Part shown: one piece after another, positions 18,799-27,804 of the stretch
Position numbering within the stretch: the stretch's first letter is position 1
How the letters are laid out: every line of letters starts with the position of its first letter
Assembly: GCF_001180165.1 (NCBI RefSeq)
Contig: NZ_CVSQ01000051.1
Coordinates: forward strand, 21,426-85,425
Direction of reading: 5' to 3'
DNA length: 64,000 nt
Source: Candidatus Pelagibacter communis
Lineage (GTDB): Bacteria > Pseudomonadota > Alphaproteobacteria > Pelagibacterales > Pelagibacteraceae
Position numbers and translations under genes: made by a program
The notes under the pieces: generated by a model
What the model saw: only the letters and a program-made list of their open reading frames with translations
Told to the model about the DNA's origin: nothing
Database searches by the model: none

Positions 18799-19724
18799 AT
18801 TTAAATCCCCTAACTCAAATAAATTTATTTGAGCACAAAGAAGTTTTTAATCAATTATATAAATTATCTAAAAACGATACTTTGCCTAATAAAATTCTTT
18901 TATCTGGTGAAAAAGGTATTGGAAAATCAACATTAGCATATCATTTAATTAATCTTGTATTATCGGAAAATGAAGAACATCCATATGACTTTGAAAATAA
19001 TAAAATTAATCCAGATAATAAATCGTACAAACTTATAGTAAATAAATCTAATCCAAATTTTTATTTAATTGATGTCTTAGAAGAAAAAAAAAATATTGAT
19101 ATAAATCAAATTAGGGAATTGATAATAGATTTAAATAAATCGTCATTTAATAATAAAAAGAGATTTGTTTTAATTGATAATATTGAATTATTAAACCTAA
19201 ATTCTATTAATGCTTTATTAAAAATTTTAGAGGAACCTAATGAAAATATAAATTTTATTTTAATAAATAATAATAAAAGAGTGCTACCAACTCTTAAATC
19301 TAGATGTTTAAATTTCAAAGTTTTTTTAACAAAAGATCAGTCTATTAGAATTGTTAATCAATTATTAAACGATGACGTAAATCTTATTATCAGTAATGAG
19401 TTATTTGATTATTATGCTACTCCTGGAAAATTATTAAAATTAATTAGGTTTTCTAAAGAATATAATTTAGACTTTGTTAATTTTAATTTAAATACAACTC
19501 TAATAACCATAATTAAAGATAAAATTTATAAAAAAGATAAATCAATTATTGAAATCATTTATTCTTTTATTGAACTTTATTTTAGAAAGAATATATCTAG
19601 TGAAAATATTAGTTTACTAAAGTCATACCATTATTTTTTAGAAAAAATTAATAATACTAAAATTTATAATTTAGATGAAGAAGCATTATTTATTGAATTT
19701 GAGGATAAAATACTAAATGGATAA
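18795..19724 (+). CDS. holB: DNA polymerase III delta-prime subunit
   Basis: Clamp-loader subunit that opens the beta clamp with DnaX and HolA. The 309-aa chain has an AAA+ fold with a P-loop-like LLSGEKGIGKSTLAYHL and the sensor/SRC segment TLKSRCLNFKV. The four-Cys zinc module seen in DnaX-type loaders is not visible. The sequence is extremely rich in Lys, Asn and Ile, as expected for a fast-evolving subunit in an AT-rich genome, so the assignment leans on position between tmk and metG plus the motifs. Confidence 0.88.
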   Translation: MNLNPLTQINLFEHKEVFNQLYKLSKNDTLPNKILLSGEKGIGKSTLAYHLINLVLSENEEHPYDFENNKINPDNKSYKLIVNKSNPNFYLIDVLEEKKNIDINQIRELIIDLNKSSFNNKKRFVLIDNIELLNLNSINALLKILEEPNENINFILINNNKRVLPTLKSRCLNFKVFLTKDQSIRIVNQLLNDDVNLIISNELFDYYATPGKLLKLIRFSKEYNLDFVNFNLNTTLITIIKDKIYKKDKSIIEIIYSFIELYFRKNISSENISLLKSYHYFLEKINNTKIYNLDEEALFIEFEDKILNG

Positions 19725-21258
19725 AACTTTTTATATTACTACACCCATATATTACCCCTCAGCTAAACCTCATATGGGTCATGCATATTCTAGTATTATC
19801 GCTGATTTTTTTGCAAGATTTAAAATAATTGATGATTATCAAGTTCATTTTCTTACAGGTACAGATGAACATGGTTTAAAAATTCAAAGATCAGCAGAAA
19901 AAGCAGGGAAGGAGCCTCAAATATTTTGTGATCAAATTAGCCAAACTTTCAGAGACCTTTCAGATACTTTAAATTTATCAAATACTGATTTCATAAGAAC
20001 TACAGAAGCTAGACATAAAAAAACAGTTCAACATCTTTGGAATGAACTTGAGAAAAATGATGATATATACTTATCAAACTATTCTGGATGGTATTCAGTA
20101 TCTGATGAAGCCTTTTATAACGAAGAGGAAATTGAGGAATTAGACGGAAAAAAAATTGCTACATCATCAAAATCTCCTGTTGAATGGATTGAAGAAGAGT
20201 CTTATTTTTTTAGACTTTCAAAATGGGAAAAACCTTTATTAGAATATTATGAAGCTAATCCAGATTTCATTTCTCCTCAATCTAGAAAAAATGAAGTTAT
20301 TAGCTTTGTAAAAAGTGGTCTTAAAGATCTTTCTGTAAGTAGAAAAAGTTTTTCATGGGGTATACCTGTTCCAAATAATGAAAACCATGTAATTTATGTT
20401 TGGCTAGATGCTTTAACGAATTATTTAAGTGCATTAAATTATCCTAATACAGATGATGATTTGTTTAAAAAATTTTGGCCAGCTTCAATACATTTAATTG
20501 GAAAAGATATACTTAGATTTCATGCTGTTTATTGGCCTGCTTTTTTATTAGCAGCAAAAATTGATTTACCAAAGAGAGTTTACGGCCATGGATGGATATT
20601 ATCAGGGGAAGAAAAAATGTCTAAATCTAAAGGAAATATTCTTGATCCACTTGAAATAATTAAAGAGTATGGTCTAGATCCTTTAAGATACTACTTAATT
20701 AAAGAAGTTTCTTTTGGGAATGATGGAAATATATCTCAAGAAAGACTAGAAGATTGTATCAATAGTGATTTAGCTAATAATTATGGAAATTTATGTCAGC
20801 GTGTAACCGCTTTTGCAATAAAAAATTGTAATGGAAAGATTCCATTAGAAGTTAAATTTCATGATGAGGATTTATTAATACTAAATAAGTATAAAGATAA
20901 TTTAGATAATATTAGATCACAAATTGACAATCAAAATATTAATTTTTACATTGATTATATTGTAAATTCACTTTTTGAAGCTAACAAATATTTTAATGAT
21001 CAAGAACCATGGAAAAAAAAAGACGATATAATTAGACTAAATACTATTGTTTACACTACTTTAGAAATTGTAAGAAAAATAAGTTTTTTATTGTATCCAA
21101 TTATTCCCGAATCTTCTTTAAAGGCATTAAAGATTTTTGACATTGAAGAAAATAATATAAAATTAAATTCAGTTTCTAATAATGAGTATTTAACAAAAGG
21201 TAATAATATAAATAAAATAGATATACTTTTTAAAAAAATAGAGAAAAACAATGATTGA
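19717..21258 (+). CDS. metG: Methionyl-tRNA synthetase
   Basis: Charges initiator and elongator tRNA-Met. The 513-aa class I enzyme has the HIGH signature as HMGH near residue 19 (AKPHMGHAYSS) and KMSKS as EKMSKSKGNILDP near 303. The connective peptide (GWYSVSDEAFYNEEEI) has no zinc-binding cysteines, matching the short zinc-free MetG form. There is no C-terminal EMAP-like tRNA-binding domain. It overlaps holB and tatD by 8 nt each. Identification is secure. Confidence 0.97.
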   Translation: MDKTFYITTPIYYPSAKPHMGHAYSSIIADFFARFKIIDDYQVHFLTGTDEHGLKIQRSAEKAGKEPQIFCDQISQTFRDLSDTLNLSNTDFIRTTEARHKKTVQHLWNELEKNDDIYLSNYSGWYSVSDEAFYNEEEIEELDGKKIATSSKSPVEWIEEESYFFRLSKWEKPLLEYYEANPDFISPQSRKNEVISFVKSGLKDLSVSRKSFSWGIPVPNNENHVIYVWLDALTNYLSALNYPNTDDDLFKKFWPASIHLIGKDILRFHAVYWPAFLLAAKIDLPKRVYGHGWILSGEEKMSKSKGNILDPLEIIKEYGLDPLRYYLIKEVSFGNDGNISQERLEDCINSDLANNYGNLCQRVTAFAIKNCNGKIPLEVKFHDEDLLILNKYKDNLDNIRSQIDNQNINFYIDYIVNSLFEANKYFNDQEPWKKKDDIIRLNTIVYTTLEIVRKISFLLYPIIPESSLKALKIFDIEENNIKLNSVSNNEYLTKGNNINKIDILFKKIEKNND

Positions 21259-22012
21259 TTCACACTGTCATCTAGATCATGAACCATTATTAAGTGATTT
21301 AGCTAATGTAATACAAAGATCAAAAGAAGTGGGTATAGAAAAATTACTTACCATCTCAACTTCGTTTGAAAGTTTTTCTAGAGTAAAAGATTTAATTAAT
21401 AAAGATGAGATGATCTATGGCACTATTGGCATTCATCCTCATGAAAGCTCGACAGATATTATCACTTCAAAGCAGATCATTGAAAGTCTCAATGAAAATT
21501 CAAAAATTATTGGAATTGGAGAAACTGGTTTAGATTTTTATTATAATAATAGTGAAAAAGACAAGCAGATAGCAAGTTTTATAGAACATATAGATGCATC
21601 CATAAAAACTAATATTCCATTAATTGTTCATTCAAGAGATGCAGAAAAAGAAACTTTTGAGATTTTAAATGAATATAAAAATGAAAACCTTAAAATTTTG
21701 ATGCATTGTTTTACTGGGTCTAAAGAATTCTCAGAAAAACTAATGACTTTAAATTCGTTCTTTTCAGCAAGCGGTATCATTACTTTTAAAAACTCATTGG
21801 ATTTACAAGATACGTTCAAATCTATTCCAATGGATAATATCTTAATTGAGACTGATAGTCCTTTTTTAGCTCCCGTTCCTAAAAGAGGAAAAAAAAATGA
21901 ACCATCATTTATTGATTTTACTGCTGCAAAATTAGCTGAAATTAAAAGTTTATCCAAAGAAGATCTTATTAAAAAAACTACGGATAATTTTAATAAACTT
22001 TTTTTTAATTGA
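21251..22012 (+). CDS. tatD: TatD family metal-dependent deoxyribonuclease
   Basis: A 253-aa TIM-barrel metal hydrolase of the TatD/YcfH type. Metal ligands are visible in DSHCHLDHE at the N-terminus, GIGETGLDFYY, VHSRDAEKE, MHCFTGS and LIETDSPFLAP near the C-terminus, the typical order for the family. Members have 3'-exonuclease activity on DNA or RNA and are linked to repair. The YcfH-like place directly after metG is conserved in many bacteria. It overlaps metG by 8 nt. Confidence 0.93.
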   Translation: MIDSHCHLDHEPLLSDLANVIQRSKEVGIEKLLTISTSFESFSRVKDLINKDEMIYGTIGIHPHESSTDIITSKQIIESLNENSKIIGIGETGLDFYYNNSEKDKQIASFIEHIDASIKTNIPLIVHSRDAEKETFEILNEYKNENLKILMHCFTGSKEFSEKLMTLNSFFSASGIITFKNSLDLQDTFKSIPMDNILIETDSPFLAPVPKRGKKNEPSFIDFTAAKLAEIKSLSKEDLIKKTTDNFNKLFFN

Positions 22013-22017
22013 AATTA

Positions 22018-22788
22018 ATGAAATTTATTATTTTAGGATGTGGTAGTTCAATGGGTGTTCCCAGACCTGATGGCTTCTTTGGAAATTGTGATCCTAATAA
22101 TAAAAAAAATTATAGGACAAGATGTTCTGCCTTAATAAAAACCAAGGATGAAAATATTCTTATAGATACATCTCCTGACCTACGACAGCAACTTTTAAGA
22201 CATAAAATAAAAAAAATTAATAAAGTATTATATTCTCATATGCATGGTGATCAAACTCATGGGATAAATGATTTGAGATCTTTTTATATAAACAGCAGAA
22301 AACAGCTTGATGTTTACGCTGATAAATATACCTCGCAGTATCTCAACTCTACATTTTCATACATTTTTAAAAGTTATTCAAAAGAATATCCTGCAACTCT
22401 TCAACTTAATAAGTTACCAAAAAAAATATTTATAAAAAATAATAATAAAAAAATTAGTATTCAATCAATTATGGTAGAACATGGTAAAGTAAAATCTAAT
22501 TGCTTTATTATTAATAAAAAATTAGCATATATAAGTGATGTAAGTAAAATTTATAACAAAGATCATAAATATTTTAAAAATCTTCAATATTTAATCGTCG
22601 ATTGTTTGTGGTACAACTTTCATCCATCACACTTTAATTTAGAGACTTCACTTGCTGTAATTAAAAAATTCAAACCTAAAAAAGCTATTCTTACAAACTT
22701 ATCACCAGTACTTGATTATAAAGTGCTAAAAAAAATAATACCAAAAAATGTTATTCCAGCACATGATGGATTAACAATAAACTTATAA
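22018..22788 (+). CDS. Metallo-beta-lactamase fold hydrolase (PhnP-like)
   Basis: A 256-aa MBL-fold protein that usually follows tatD in alphaproteobacteria; related proteins include the cyclic phosphodiesterase PhnP. It starts FIILGCGSSMGVPRPDG and contains LIDTSPDLRQQLL. The metal motif reads HMHGDQTHGINDLR, so the last His of the usual H-x-H-x-D-H is Gln. Further ligands are likely in VEHGK, SDVSK and PAHDG. I use ATG 22018; TTG 22009 would overlap the tatD stop. No phosphonate genes are near, so the substrate is open. It overlaps the convergent gpx gene by 6 nt. Confidence 0.82.
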   Translation: MKFIILGCGSSMGVPRPDGFFGNCDPNNKKNYRTRCSALIKTKDENILIDTSPDLRQQLLRHKIKKINKVLYSHMHGDQTHGINDLRSFYINSRKQLDVYADKYTSQYLNSTFSYIFKSYSKEYPATLQLNKLPKKIFIKNNNKKISIQSIMVEHGKVKSNCFIINKKLAYISDVSKIYNKDHKYFKNLQYLIVDCLWYNFHPSHFNLETSLAVIKKFKPKKAILTNLSPVLDYKVLKKIIPKNVIPAHDGLTINL

Positions 22789-23325
22789 AATATTTTCTAT
22801 AGCTTTAATTATTTTTTTTGAAGTTGGTTTTGTAAATGATGCGAATGTATCTTGAACTTTACCTTCTTTATTAATCAAGATTTTATGAAAATTCCACTTT
22901 GGTTCCGCTGATTTACCATGATTCTCTTTTGCCCATTTAAAAAGTTCATGAGCATTTTTTCCTTTAACATCAGTTAATGTTGTCAATGGGAAGTTAATAT
23001 TAAAATTTACTTCACAAAATTCTTTAATATCTGCATTGTTATTTTTTTCTTGATTAAAAGAATTAGATGGAACACCAAGAACAATCAAACCTTTTTCTTT
23101 ATATAAGTCCCACAATTCTTGTAATTCGTCATATTGTTTTGTAAATCCACAATAACTTGCTGTATTTACAATTAAAATAACTTTGTTTTTGTAATTTTCT
23201 AAATTAATTGTCTCACCAGTTATACTCTCGATACTTAAATCATAGATTTTTTTTTCGTAGTTCGCTGTTGCTGACGTTTTAAAAAAAAACATAATTATAG
23301 AAAATAGAAATATTATTTTTCTCAT
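22783..23325 (-). CDS. Glutathione peroxidase family protein, exported
   Basis: A 180-aa thiol peroxidase of the glutathione peroxidase family that reduces peroxides. The active-site residue is cysteine (Cys59 in NTASYCGFTKQY), not selenocysteine. The catalytic Gln lies in FNQEKNN, and Trp in PKWNFHK. An N-terminal stretch of about 20 residues (RKIIFLFSIIMFFFKTSATA) looks like a signal peptide, which suggests a periplasmic enzyme. It follows nhaA with a 4-nt overlap on the minus strand. Electron donor may be thioredoxin rather than glutathione, as in many bacterial members. Confidence 0.9.
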   Translation of the reverse strand: MRKIIFLFSIIMFFFKTSATANYEKKIYDLSIESITGETINLENYKNKVILIVNTASYCGFTKQYDELQELWDLYKEKGLIVLGVPSNSFNQEKNNNADIKEFCEVNFNINFPLTTLTDVKGKNAHELFKWAKENHGKSAEPKWNFHKILINKEGKVQDTFASFTKPTSKKIIKAIENIL

Positions 23326-24503
23326 TTATTAGGTTTATTTGGTGTAAGTAATATTAAAAAATAACCAAATAAAGTTGATAACAAGGATCCAGTTAATACC
23401 CCGATTTTTACACCATCCATATATTGCATGTTTTCAACAAAAGCTAAATTTCCAACAAATAAACTCATTGTGAAACCAATTCCAGTAAGAACTCCTACAC
23501 CATAAAAATTGTACCAACTTGTATCGTTTGGCATTTGAGCTACTTTCAATTTTATAGATACATATGAGAACACAAAAACACCAAATTGTTTACCAAGGAA
23601 TAGTCCTAGTACTATACCAAGGGGAACTTTATCAAGTAACGAAGCAAAAGATAAACCTTCTAAAGATACACCGGCATTTGCGAATGCAAATAAAGGCATT
23701 ATTCCGAATGCAACATACGGACTAATTGCATGTTCAATTTTTATTAATAACGAAAAATCTTTTTCTTTTTTTCTGTGAGGAATTGTCATAGCCAACAAGA
23801 CACCAGCAATAGTAGCGTGTATTCCTGAGTTATGCGTAAAATCCCAAAGGAATAGTCCTACAACCAAATAAGGTAGAAATTTTTTAATGTTAAATTTGTT
23901 AATTAATAACAAAACAATAAAAGCTAATAACATTAAAGTTAAATACTTAATGCTCAGATCTCCAGAGTAGAATAGGGCGATGATTACTATTGCTCCTAAA
24001 TCGTCAATTATAGCTAACGCTGTTAAAAATACTTTTAATGATAAAGGAACTCTCTTACCCAACAAAGATAAAACTCCTAAAGAAAAAGCAATATCAGTCG
24101 CAGATGGAATTGCCCATCCATTTAAAGTTTCGCTATCACCTAAATTAATAAAAACATAAAACAATGCAGGTACCAACATTCCTCCCACGGCAGCAATTAT
24201 AGGTAATAAAGCTTGTTTAATATTTGAAAGCTCACCTTGTAAAAATTCTCTTTTAATTTCTAAAGTGACAAAGAAAAAGAAAATTGCCATCAAAGCATCA
24301 TTGATCCAATGCAATACTGATAGTTTTAACCCAAAATTATTAATTCCTATGAATAAATATTTATTTAGAGTAGCAAAATATAAATCTGCTAGACCAGAAT
24401 TACTTATAAATAATGCAATTACTGCAGCAAACAACAATACAAGCCCACTTGCTGCTTCTAATTTAAAAAACCATCTAAAAGGCTTAGATATGTAATTAAT
24501 CAT
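23322..24503 (-). CDS. nhaA: Na+/H+ antiporter NhaA
   Basis: Exports sodium in exchange for protons, useful for a marine cell. The 393-aa protein has about twelve helices and the conserved double Asp in ALAIIDDLGAIVIIALFY, the ion-binding site of NhaA. Other family blocks are FFFVTLEIKREFLQGEL, GWAIPSATDIAFSLGVL and GIGFTMSLFVGNLAF. It is preceded by the zinc-ribbon gene with a 6-nt gap on the same strand and overlaps gpx by 4 nt. Confidence 0.97.
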   Translation of the reverse strand: MINYISKPFRWFFKLEAASGLVLLFAAVIALFISNSGLADLYFATLNKYLFIGINNFGLKLSVLHWINDALMAIFFFFVTLEIKREFLQGELSNIKQALLPIIAAVGGMLVPALFYVFINLGDSETLNGWAIPSATDIAFSLGVLSLLGKRVPLSLKVFLTALAIIDDLGAIVIIALFYSGDLSIKYLTLMLLAFIVLLLINKFNIKKFLPYLVVGLFLWDFTHNSGIHATIAGVLLAMTIPHRKKEKDFSLLIKIEHAISPYVAFGIMPLFAFANAGVSLEGLSFASLLDKVPLGIVLGLFLGKQFGVFVFSYVSIKLKVAQMPNDTSWYNFYGVGVLTGIGFTMSLFVGNLAFVENMQYMDGVKIGVLTGSLLSTLFGYFLILLTPNKPNK

Positions 24504-24509
24504 AAAAAA

Positions 24510-25007
24510 TTAAGTTAGGTCTATAATAAATAGTTTTATATCTTGCAATGTTTCAAAAAGGTTAAATAGTATGATTTCCAATCTTGGAAAAACATTAATT
24601 AGTGGAGTTTTTAAAGTATCGAGCAAGATAATTAATGCTACAAAAGATATAATAAAAACAATTAAATAAGAAAAAAACTTACTTCCCTTATTTTCTGTTT
24701 TTTTAAGTATAGTTGTATTTTTTTGTTTTTCTGAATTTATTTCTTTTTTTTTATTATTTATTTCAGTTTTAATTATTTCTTCAGCTCGTTGTTTCTCTTC
24801 TATTTTATCCTCTTTATTTTCAGCTTTTATTTCTATGTCTTCACTGATAATTTCCTGTTTTAACTCTAGTACTTCATTATTTTTTTCTTGGATATTATAA
24901 AACCAAATATGATTACATGATCCACATTGCACATCTCTACCTTCATCTGGTATTAAAGAATTATCAATTTTGAATTGCTTGTTACAATTTGGACAAGTAA
25001 TTATCAT
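24510..25007 (-). CDS. Zinc-ribbon (MJ0042-type) membrane protein
   Basis: A 165-aa protein with an N-terminal zinc ribbon, CPNCNKQF (Cys 4 and 7) and CGSCNHIW (about 28-31), of the type found in MJ0042 proteins. A Lys/Glu-rich coiled or disordered middle follows, then one strong membrane helix (about 113-133, FFSYLIVFIISFVALIILL). This architecture is common in alphaproteobacteria, but no function is assigned. Starts 94 nt before tRNA-Pro, transcribed away from it. Confidence 0.75.
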   Translation of the reverse strand: MIITCPNCNKQFKIDNSLIPDEGRDVQCGSCNHIWFYNIQEKNNEVLELKQEIISEDIEIKAENKEDKIEEKQRAEEIIKTEINNKKKEINSEKQKNTTILKKTENKGSKFFSYLIVFIISFVALIILLDTLKTPLINVFPRLEIILFNLFETLQDIKLFIIDLT

Positions 25008-25064
25008 GCCTCGTTATATACCAGATTTTATTCAAATTTCTTTTAATTTTGGTATCTTTATACA

Positions 25065-25092
25065 TTGAAATTATCAATAACTGCTGTATTAG
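25065..25092 (+). promoter_or_regulatory. Putative promoter of tRNA-Pro
   Basis: TTGAAA (25065-25070) and TATTAG (25087-25092) are 16 nt apart. The predicted start near 25099 is only a few bases before the tRNA. The hexamers match 5 and 4 of 6 consensus positions. Confidence 0.4.
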
Positions 25093-25101
25093 TACTCGGA
25101 T

Positions 25102-25178
<77 letters not shown>

Positions 25179-25184
25179 TCATTT

Positions 25185-25466
25185 ATGAGAAAAGCTATTA
25201 TTTACATTCCAAATAAAAATCCTATGCAATCAGGATTAGCAAAAAGTGATAAATGGATTTTAGAATTTAAAACAAAAGATCCAACAAAAAACCCTTTGAT
25301 GGGTTGGGAAAGTTCATCTGACACTTATACAGAACTTAAATTAGAATTTACATCAAAGGAGCTAGCAATCAATTACGCAAAAAAGAAAAAAATTGATTTT
25401 GAATTAATTGAACCAAGAAAAAGAAAAACTGTGAAGAAATCATACGCGGATAATTTTTTAAAATAA
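25185..25466 (+). CDS. NDUFS4-like accessory subunit of NADH dehydrogenase (ETC complex I subunit)
   Basis: A 93-aa protein of the ETC complex I subunit family (PF04800), the bacterial relatives of mitochondrial NDUFS4. The recognisable core is KWILEFKTKDPTKNPLMGW followed by SSSDTYTELKLEFTSKELAI and a basic tail with KKSYADNF. Such accessory subunits occur in alphaproteobacterial complex I and stabilise the peripheral arm. The gene begins 6 nt after tRNA-Pro and may be cotranscribed with it. The next gene follows after 3 nt. Confidence 0.9.
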   Translation: MRKAIIYIPNKNPMQSGLAKSDKWILEFKTKDPTKNPLMGWESSSDTYTELKLEFTSKELAINYAKKKKIDFELIEPRKRKTVKKSYADNFLK

Positions 25467-25469
25467 TTA

Positions 25470-26462
25470 ATGTTTAGATTTTTCACTCAAAGAAGTTGGT
25501 TTCTGTGGTCATGGATTGGTTCAGCTATTATTTTATCCTCACTTTGGGTTCAAGTAAAACTGGATGTAAAAATTAATGAGTGGTTTGGTGAATTCTACGA
25601 TATGATTCAAAAGGCTTTAGCCGCTCCAAATTCAATCACAATGAGTGAATATTGGATGAGTTTATTATCTTTTACAAAATTAGCAGCTATGGCAGTATCT
25701 CTTGGTGTAATTATAAGTTTCTTTACAGCTCATTATTTATTTAGATGGAGAACTGCAATGGTAGAATGGTACCATAGTGTATATGAAAAAGCTCGACTAA
25801 TAGAAGGTGCATCCCAACGTGTACAAGAGGACACTATAAAGTTCACCAGAATAATGGAAACTCTAGGAACAAGTCTTATTGAGGCAATTATGGTATTGGT
25901 TCAATTTACACCAATATTATTTGGATTAAGTGTGGGTATACCAATTTTCTTTTTTGGTGATTGGGATTATGGGTTAATAGTTGGTGCTTTAATTTGGTCA
26001 GTTGGAGGAACAATTTTTTTAATTTTACTTGGTTTAATTTTAAGATTAGTTGGAGTTGAATACGATCTCCAAAAAAAAGAAGCGGCTTATAGAAAAATAC
26101 TTGTAATTGCAGAAGACGATGGAACTGTAAGACCAAAAACTATTGAAGAATTATTTGATGGTGTAAGAAGTATTCATTTTTTAAGTTATATTAGATATTT
26201 GTATTTTAACATTGGAAGAATAGCTTATTTACAGGCTAACGTTTTGTCTGCTTACGTTTTCTTAGCTCCTGCTATAGTAGCTGGTGCGGTAACTCTTGGG
26301 GTAATGCAACAAATAATAAGAGCATTTGGTAGAGTAGAAGGGTCAATGCAATACATATTGAAAGCTTGGCCAACAATTATAGAACTTGCAAGTGTATATA
26401 AACGTTTAAGAGAATTCGAGTCCAAAATAAATCAAGAAGATTTAATTGATGAAAAAGCTTAA
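25470..26462 (+). CDS. SbmA/BacA-like family transporter
   Basis: A 330-aa inner-membrane protein. It resembles the SbmA/BacA family (PF05992), which takes up peptides and is related to ABC exporter membrane domains but is driven by protons. Seen here are a first helix WFLWSWIGSAIILSSLW, the conserved INEWFGEFYDMIQKAL block, RWRTAMVEWYHSVYEKAR, and IEGASQRVQEDTIKFTRIME, the latter being a family hallmark. There is no nucleotide-binding domain. It is somewhat shorter than E. coli SbmA (about 400 aa). Its stop overlaps the glpX start by one base. Confidence 0.88.
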   Translation: MFRFFTQRSWFLWSWIGSAIILSSLWVQVKLDVKINEWFGEFYDMIQKALAAPNSITMSEYWMSLLSFTKLAAMAVSLGVIISFFTAHYLFRWRTAMVEWYHSVYEKARLIEGASQRVQEDTIKFTRIMETLGTSLIEAIMVLVQFTPILFGLSVGIPIFFFGDWDYGLIVGALIWSVGGTIFLILLGLILRLVGVEYDLQKKEAAYRKILVIAEDDGTVRPKTIEELFDGVRSIHFLSYIRYLYFNIGRIAYLQANVLSAYVFLAPAIVAGAVTLGVMQQIIRAFGRVEGSMQYILKAWPTIIELASVYKRLREFESKINQEDLIDEKA

Positions 26463-27403
26463 TGACAATTGATACAAAATTTATTGATCAATTTATAAAT
26501 GTTACCTCAAAAGCTGCTTTAGCATCTTCATATTTAGTTGGAAAAAAAGATAAAATTGCTGCTGATAAAGCTGCTGTAGATTCCATGAGAAGTGAATTGA
26601 ATAAAATAAATATTCAAGGTGAGATAGTAATAGGTGAGGGTGAATTAGATGAAGCACCAATGTTATATATTGGAGAAAAACTTGGTACAAATAATGGACC
26701 TGAATTTGATATAGCTGTGGATCCTTTGGAGGGAACCAATTTTGCAGCTAACAACTTACCTGGTGCATTATCAGTGATCGCTATCTCTGAAAAAAATAAT
26801 TTATTTAAGGCCCCTGAAACCTATATGGAAAAAATTTCAGCTAGGGTTAGTGAAAAAAACGTTATTGATTTAGATTTTACTGTAAAGCAAAATATTTATA
26901 ATTTAAGTGATTATTTAAATAAGAGTCCAGAAAATTTAACCGCATGTATTTTGGACAGACCAAGGCATAAAGAAATTATAGATGAGTTAAACAAATTAAA
27001 AGTAAATCTAAAATTAATTACTGACGGTGATGTTTCAGGGGCTTTACTGGTCACCGAAGAAAAATATAATGTTGATATTTTTTTAGGCACTGGAGGTGGT
27101 CCAGAAGGTGTTCTTGCTGCAGCTGCTTTGGACGCATTTAATTGTAATTTTCAAGGTAGGTTTTTGTTTAAAACAGAAAAGGATAAAGCAAGAGCAAAAA
27201 AAATGGGGATAAATGATTTAAGAAAAAAATATGAATTAAATGAAATTGTCACAGGCGATTCTATATTTTGTGCGACTGGGATTACTTCAGGCGATTTAGT
27301 AGCAGGCATCGAAATACAAGGTAATGATTTCTTTTCAGAGACATTGGTAACTCATAAATCGTCAGGTCTTAAAAAGGTAATAAAACTAAAACAAAATTTA
27401 TAA
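26462..27403 (+). CDS. glpX: Class II fructose-1,6-bisphosphatase
   Basis: Hydrolyses fructose-1,6-bisphosphate in gluconeogenesis. The 313-aa protein has the metal-binding block VIGEGELDEAPMLYIGE near residue 56, the AVDPLEGTNFAAN motif near 93-106, and the GTGGGPEGVLAAAAL loop near 208-222. These are hallmarks of GlpX. It overlaps the transporter gene by one base. tRNA-Glu begins 47 nt downstream. Confidence 0.96.
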   Translation: MTIDTKFIDQFINVTSKAALASSYLVGKKDKIAADKAAVDSMRSELNKINIQGEIVIGEGELDEAPMLYIGEKLGTNNGPEFDIAVDPLEGTNFAANNLPGALSVIAISEKNNLFKAPETYMEKISARVSEKNVIDLDFTVKQNIYNLSDYLNKSPENLTACILDRPRHKEIIDELNKLKVNLKLITDGDVSGALLVTEEKYNVDIFLGTGGGPEGVLAAAALDAFNCNFQGRFLFKTEKDKARAKKMGINDLRKKYELNEIVTGDSIFCATGITSGDLVAGIEIQGNDFFSETLVTHKSSGLKKVIKLKQNL

Positions 27404-27450
27404 TCATAAGCTTGATTAATTGAAGAATTTACAATAAAAAGCAGCAATTC

Positions 27451-27525
27451 GGTCCCTTCGTCTATCGGTTAGGACACGTGGTTTTCATCCTCGAAAGAGG
27501 GGTTCGATTCCCCTAGGGACCGCCA
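27451..27525 (+). tRNA. tRNA-Glu (anticodon TTC)
   Basis: A 75-nt tRNA with encoded CCA. Acceptor stem GGTCCCT/AGGGACC and T arm AGGGG TTCGATT CCCCT are perfect. The anticodon loop is TTTTCAT with anticodon TTC. The anticodon stem CGTGG/CCTCG has a T-T mismatch at the middle pair (29-41), otherwise paired. A TACAAT -10-like box lies at 27430-27435. The accessory segment begins just after this tRNA. Confidence 0.95.
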
Positions 27526-27543
27526 AAAATTAGATAACCTCTG

Positions 27544-27804
27544 ATGGTTTATTACGTATATTTCATTAAAACTTTAGATGGATATCCAGTTAAAACATAC
27601 GTTGGATATACTAATAATTTAAATAAAAGATTAGAAAAACATAATTCAAATTTAGGTGCCAAGTCTACCAAAGGGTATAAATGGGAATTTGTTTACAAAA
27701 AAAAATTTTATTCTAAATCTAAAGCACTTTCGTTTGAATATAAGCTAAAAAAAGATAGAAAAGAAAGATTGAGATTATTATATGAATTTAAAAAAAAATC
27801 TTAA
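27544..27804 (+). CDS. GIY-YIG domain protein (UPF0213/YhbQ-like)
   Basis: An 86-aa protein consisting of a single GIY-YIG fold. The motif is YYVYFIKTLDG (GIY half) and TYVGYTNNLNKRLEKHN (YIG half, with the catalytic Arg in KRLEKH), followed by KALSFEYKLKK, where Glu is the likely metal ligand. Stand-alone proteins of this size are related to YhbQ and may act on DNA. It starts 19 nt after tRNA-Glu and overlaps the glycosyltransferase gene by 23 nt. It could be mobile-element cargo or a housekeeping repair protein. Confidence 0.85.
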   Translation: MVYYVYFIKTLDGYPVKTYVGYTNNLNKRLEKHNSNLGAKSTKGYKWEFVYKKKFYSKSKALSFEYKLKKDRKERLRLLYEFKKKS

